DNA from: Undibacterium sp. CCC3.4
Lineage (GTDB): Bacteria; Pseudomonadota; Gammaproteobacteria; Burkholderiales; Burkholderiaceae_D
Assembly (NCBI RefSeq): GCF_034347425.1
Contig: NZ_CP133779.1
Coordinates: 3,038,001 to 3,102,000, forward strand
DNA length: 64,000 bases
Direction of reading: 5' to 3'
Positions 63,716 through 64,000 of the stretch are shown piece by piece; the stretch's first letter is position 1; the number at the start of each line of letters is the position of its first letter. The notes beneath the pieces were generated by a model. It saw nothing but the letters and a program-made list of their open reading frames with translations, was not told the origin of the DNA and searched no databases. A program made the translations under genes and the position numbers.

Positions 63716-64000
63716 TATACGGCATCGGTACTGACATCGTCGACGTCGCCCGTATCGAGCGCGCTTGGACGCGCCACGGTCAGCGCTTCGCCGAAAAAAT
63801 ACTCGGTGAGCAGGAGTTGCAGGTGTTTGCCGAACGTCAGGCACAAGCGGTCTTGCGCGGCGTCCTGTATCTGGCTACCCGGTTTGCTGCCAAGGAAGCG
63901 TTTTCCAAAGCCATCGGTACCGGCGTGCGCTGGCCGATGACACTGCAAAACATGCAAACCTTGCCGGCCGAGCATGGTCGTCCGGTGGTATTTGTCAGCG
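63712..64000 (+). CDS. acpS: Holo-[acyl-carrier-protein] synthase, N-terminal part (runs off right edge)
   Basis: The first 96 codons are seen. [19 protein letters not shown] has the Asp of the Mg2+/CoA site and FAAKEAFSKAIGTG the second acidic motif. AcpS moves 4'-phosphopantetheine from CoA to acyl carrier protein. The start overlaps the PdxJ-like gene by ATGA, so both are translated from one message. E. coli AcpS has 126 residues, so about 30 codons lie beyond the window. Confidence 0.94.
   Translation, partial: MIYGIGTDIVDVARIERAWTRHGQRFAEKILGEQELQVFAERQAQAVLRGVLYLATRFAAKEAFSKAIGTGVRWPMTLQNMQTLPAEHGRPVVFVS

Overview
The window is a contiguous piece of a betaproteobacterial chromosome, most likely from Burkholderiales and probably Oxalobacteraceae. 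This is inferred from gene order and protein type: rpsF-priB-rpsR-rplI-dnaB; tig-clpP-clpX-lon; leuC-entericidin-leuD-leuB-asd-fimV-truA; lepA-lepB-DUF4845-rnc-era-recO-pdxJ-acpS; an hpnCDE hopanoid set; and DUF1853. Base composition is moderate for the group. I saw no phage, insertion sequence, integrase, CRISPR array or rRNA.

Layout. Positions 1-4.6 kb hold an MFS transporter end, an acetyl-CoA hydrolase/CoA-transferase, a bestrophin-like channel, an HpaR-like MarR regulator and a DHH phosphoesterase. Kup follows. From 6.7 to 14.1 kb is the accessory part: two identical tRNA-Arg(ACG) units bracket a small repeat lipoprotein, then come three paralogous leucine-rich-repeat proteins, a truncated copy of a thioredoxin gene, a mosaic non-coding repeat element and the intact thioredoxin-like gene. 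From 14.2 to 20 kb are tsaB-rimI-udg-DUF1853, lplT and radA. Hopanoid genes hpnE, hpnD and hpnC lie at 20.0-25.3 kb, separated by two lipoprotein genes and an M24 peptidase-like gene. An RND efflux pair follows. From 29.9 to 38.6 kb are tRNA-Leu, tig, the Clp/Lon proteolysis cluster, lexA and the S6-S18-L9 operon. Then come dnaB, a DUF47-Pit phosphate pair, a second copy of the repeat element, a LytS/LytR-type two-component pair and a REC-GGDEF-EAL protein. The right third carries chorismate and leucine biosynthesis, asd, fimV, truA, lepA-lepB, rnc-era-recO, a strongly altered pdxJ and the start of acpS.

Most interesting signals. (1) The LRR triplet at 7673-13724 has an IpaH/YopM-like N-terminal cap and about ten 21-22-residue repeats carrying Cys where Asn is usual. 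These are followed by a roughly 270-residue C-terminal module, conserved in all three, that I do not recognise and that lacks the Cys-x-Asp site of NEL ubiquitin ligases. A common upstream element and the thioredoxin remnant record how the family grew. No secretion-system gene is in the window, so an effector role is only inference. (2) The gene in the pdxJ slot keeps the PdxJ length and framework but appears to have lost all three catalytic residues. (3) A composite repeat with inverted 15-26 bp arms occurs at 11490-11874 and 42034-42495. Smaller points include -10-like boxes set 6-7 nt before start codons (possible leaderless mRNAs), a clean promoter plus operator for the RND pump, and a probable synteny break between truA and lepA.
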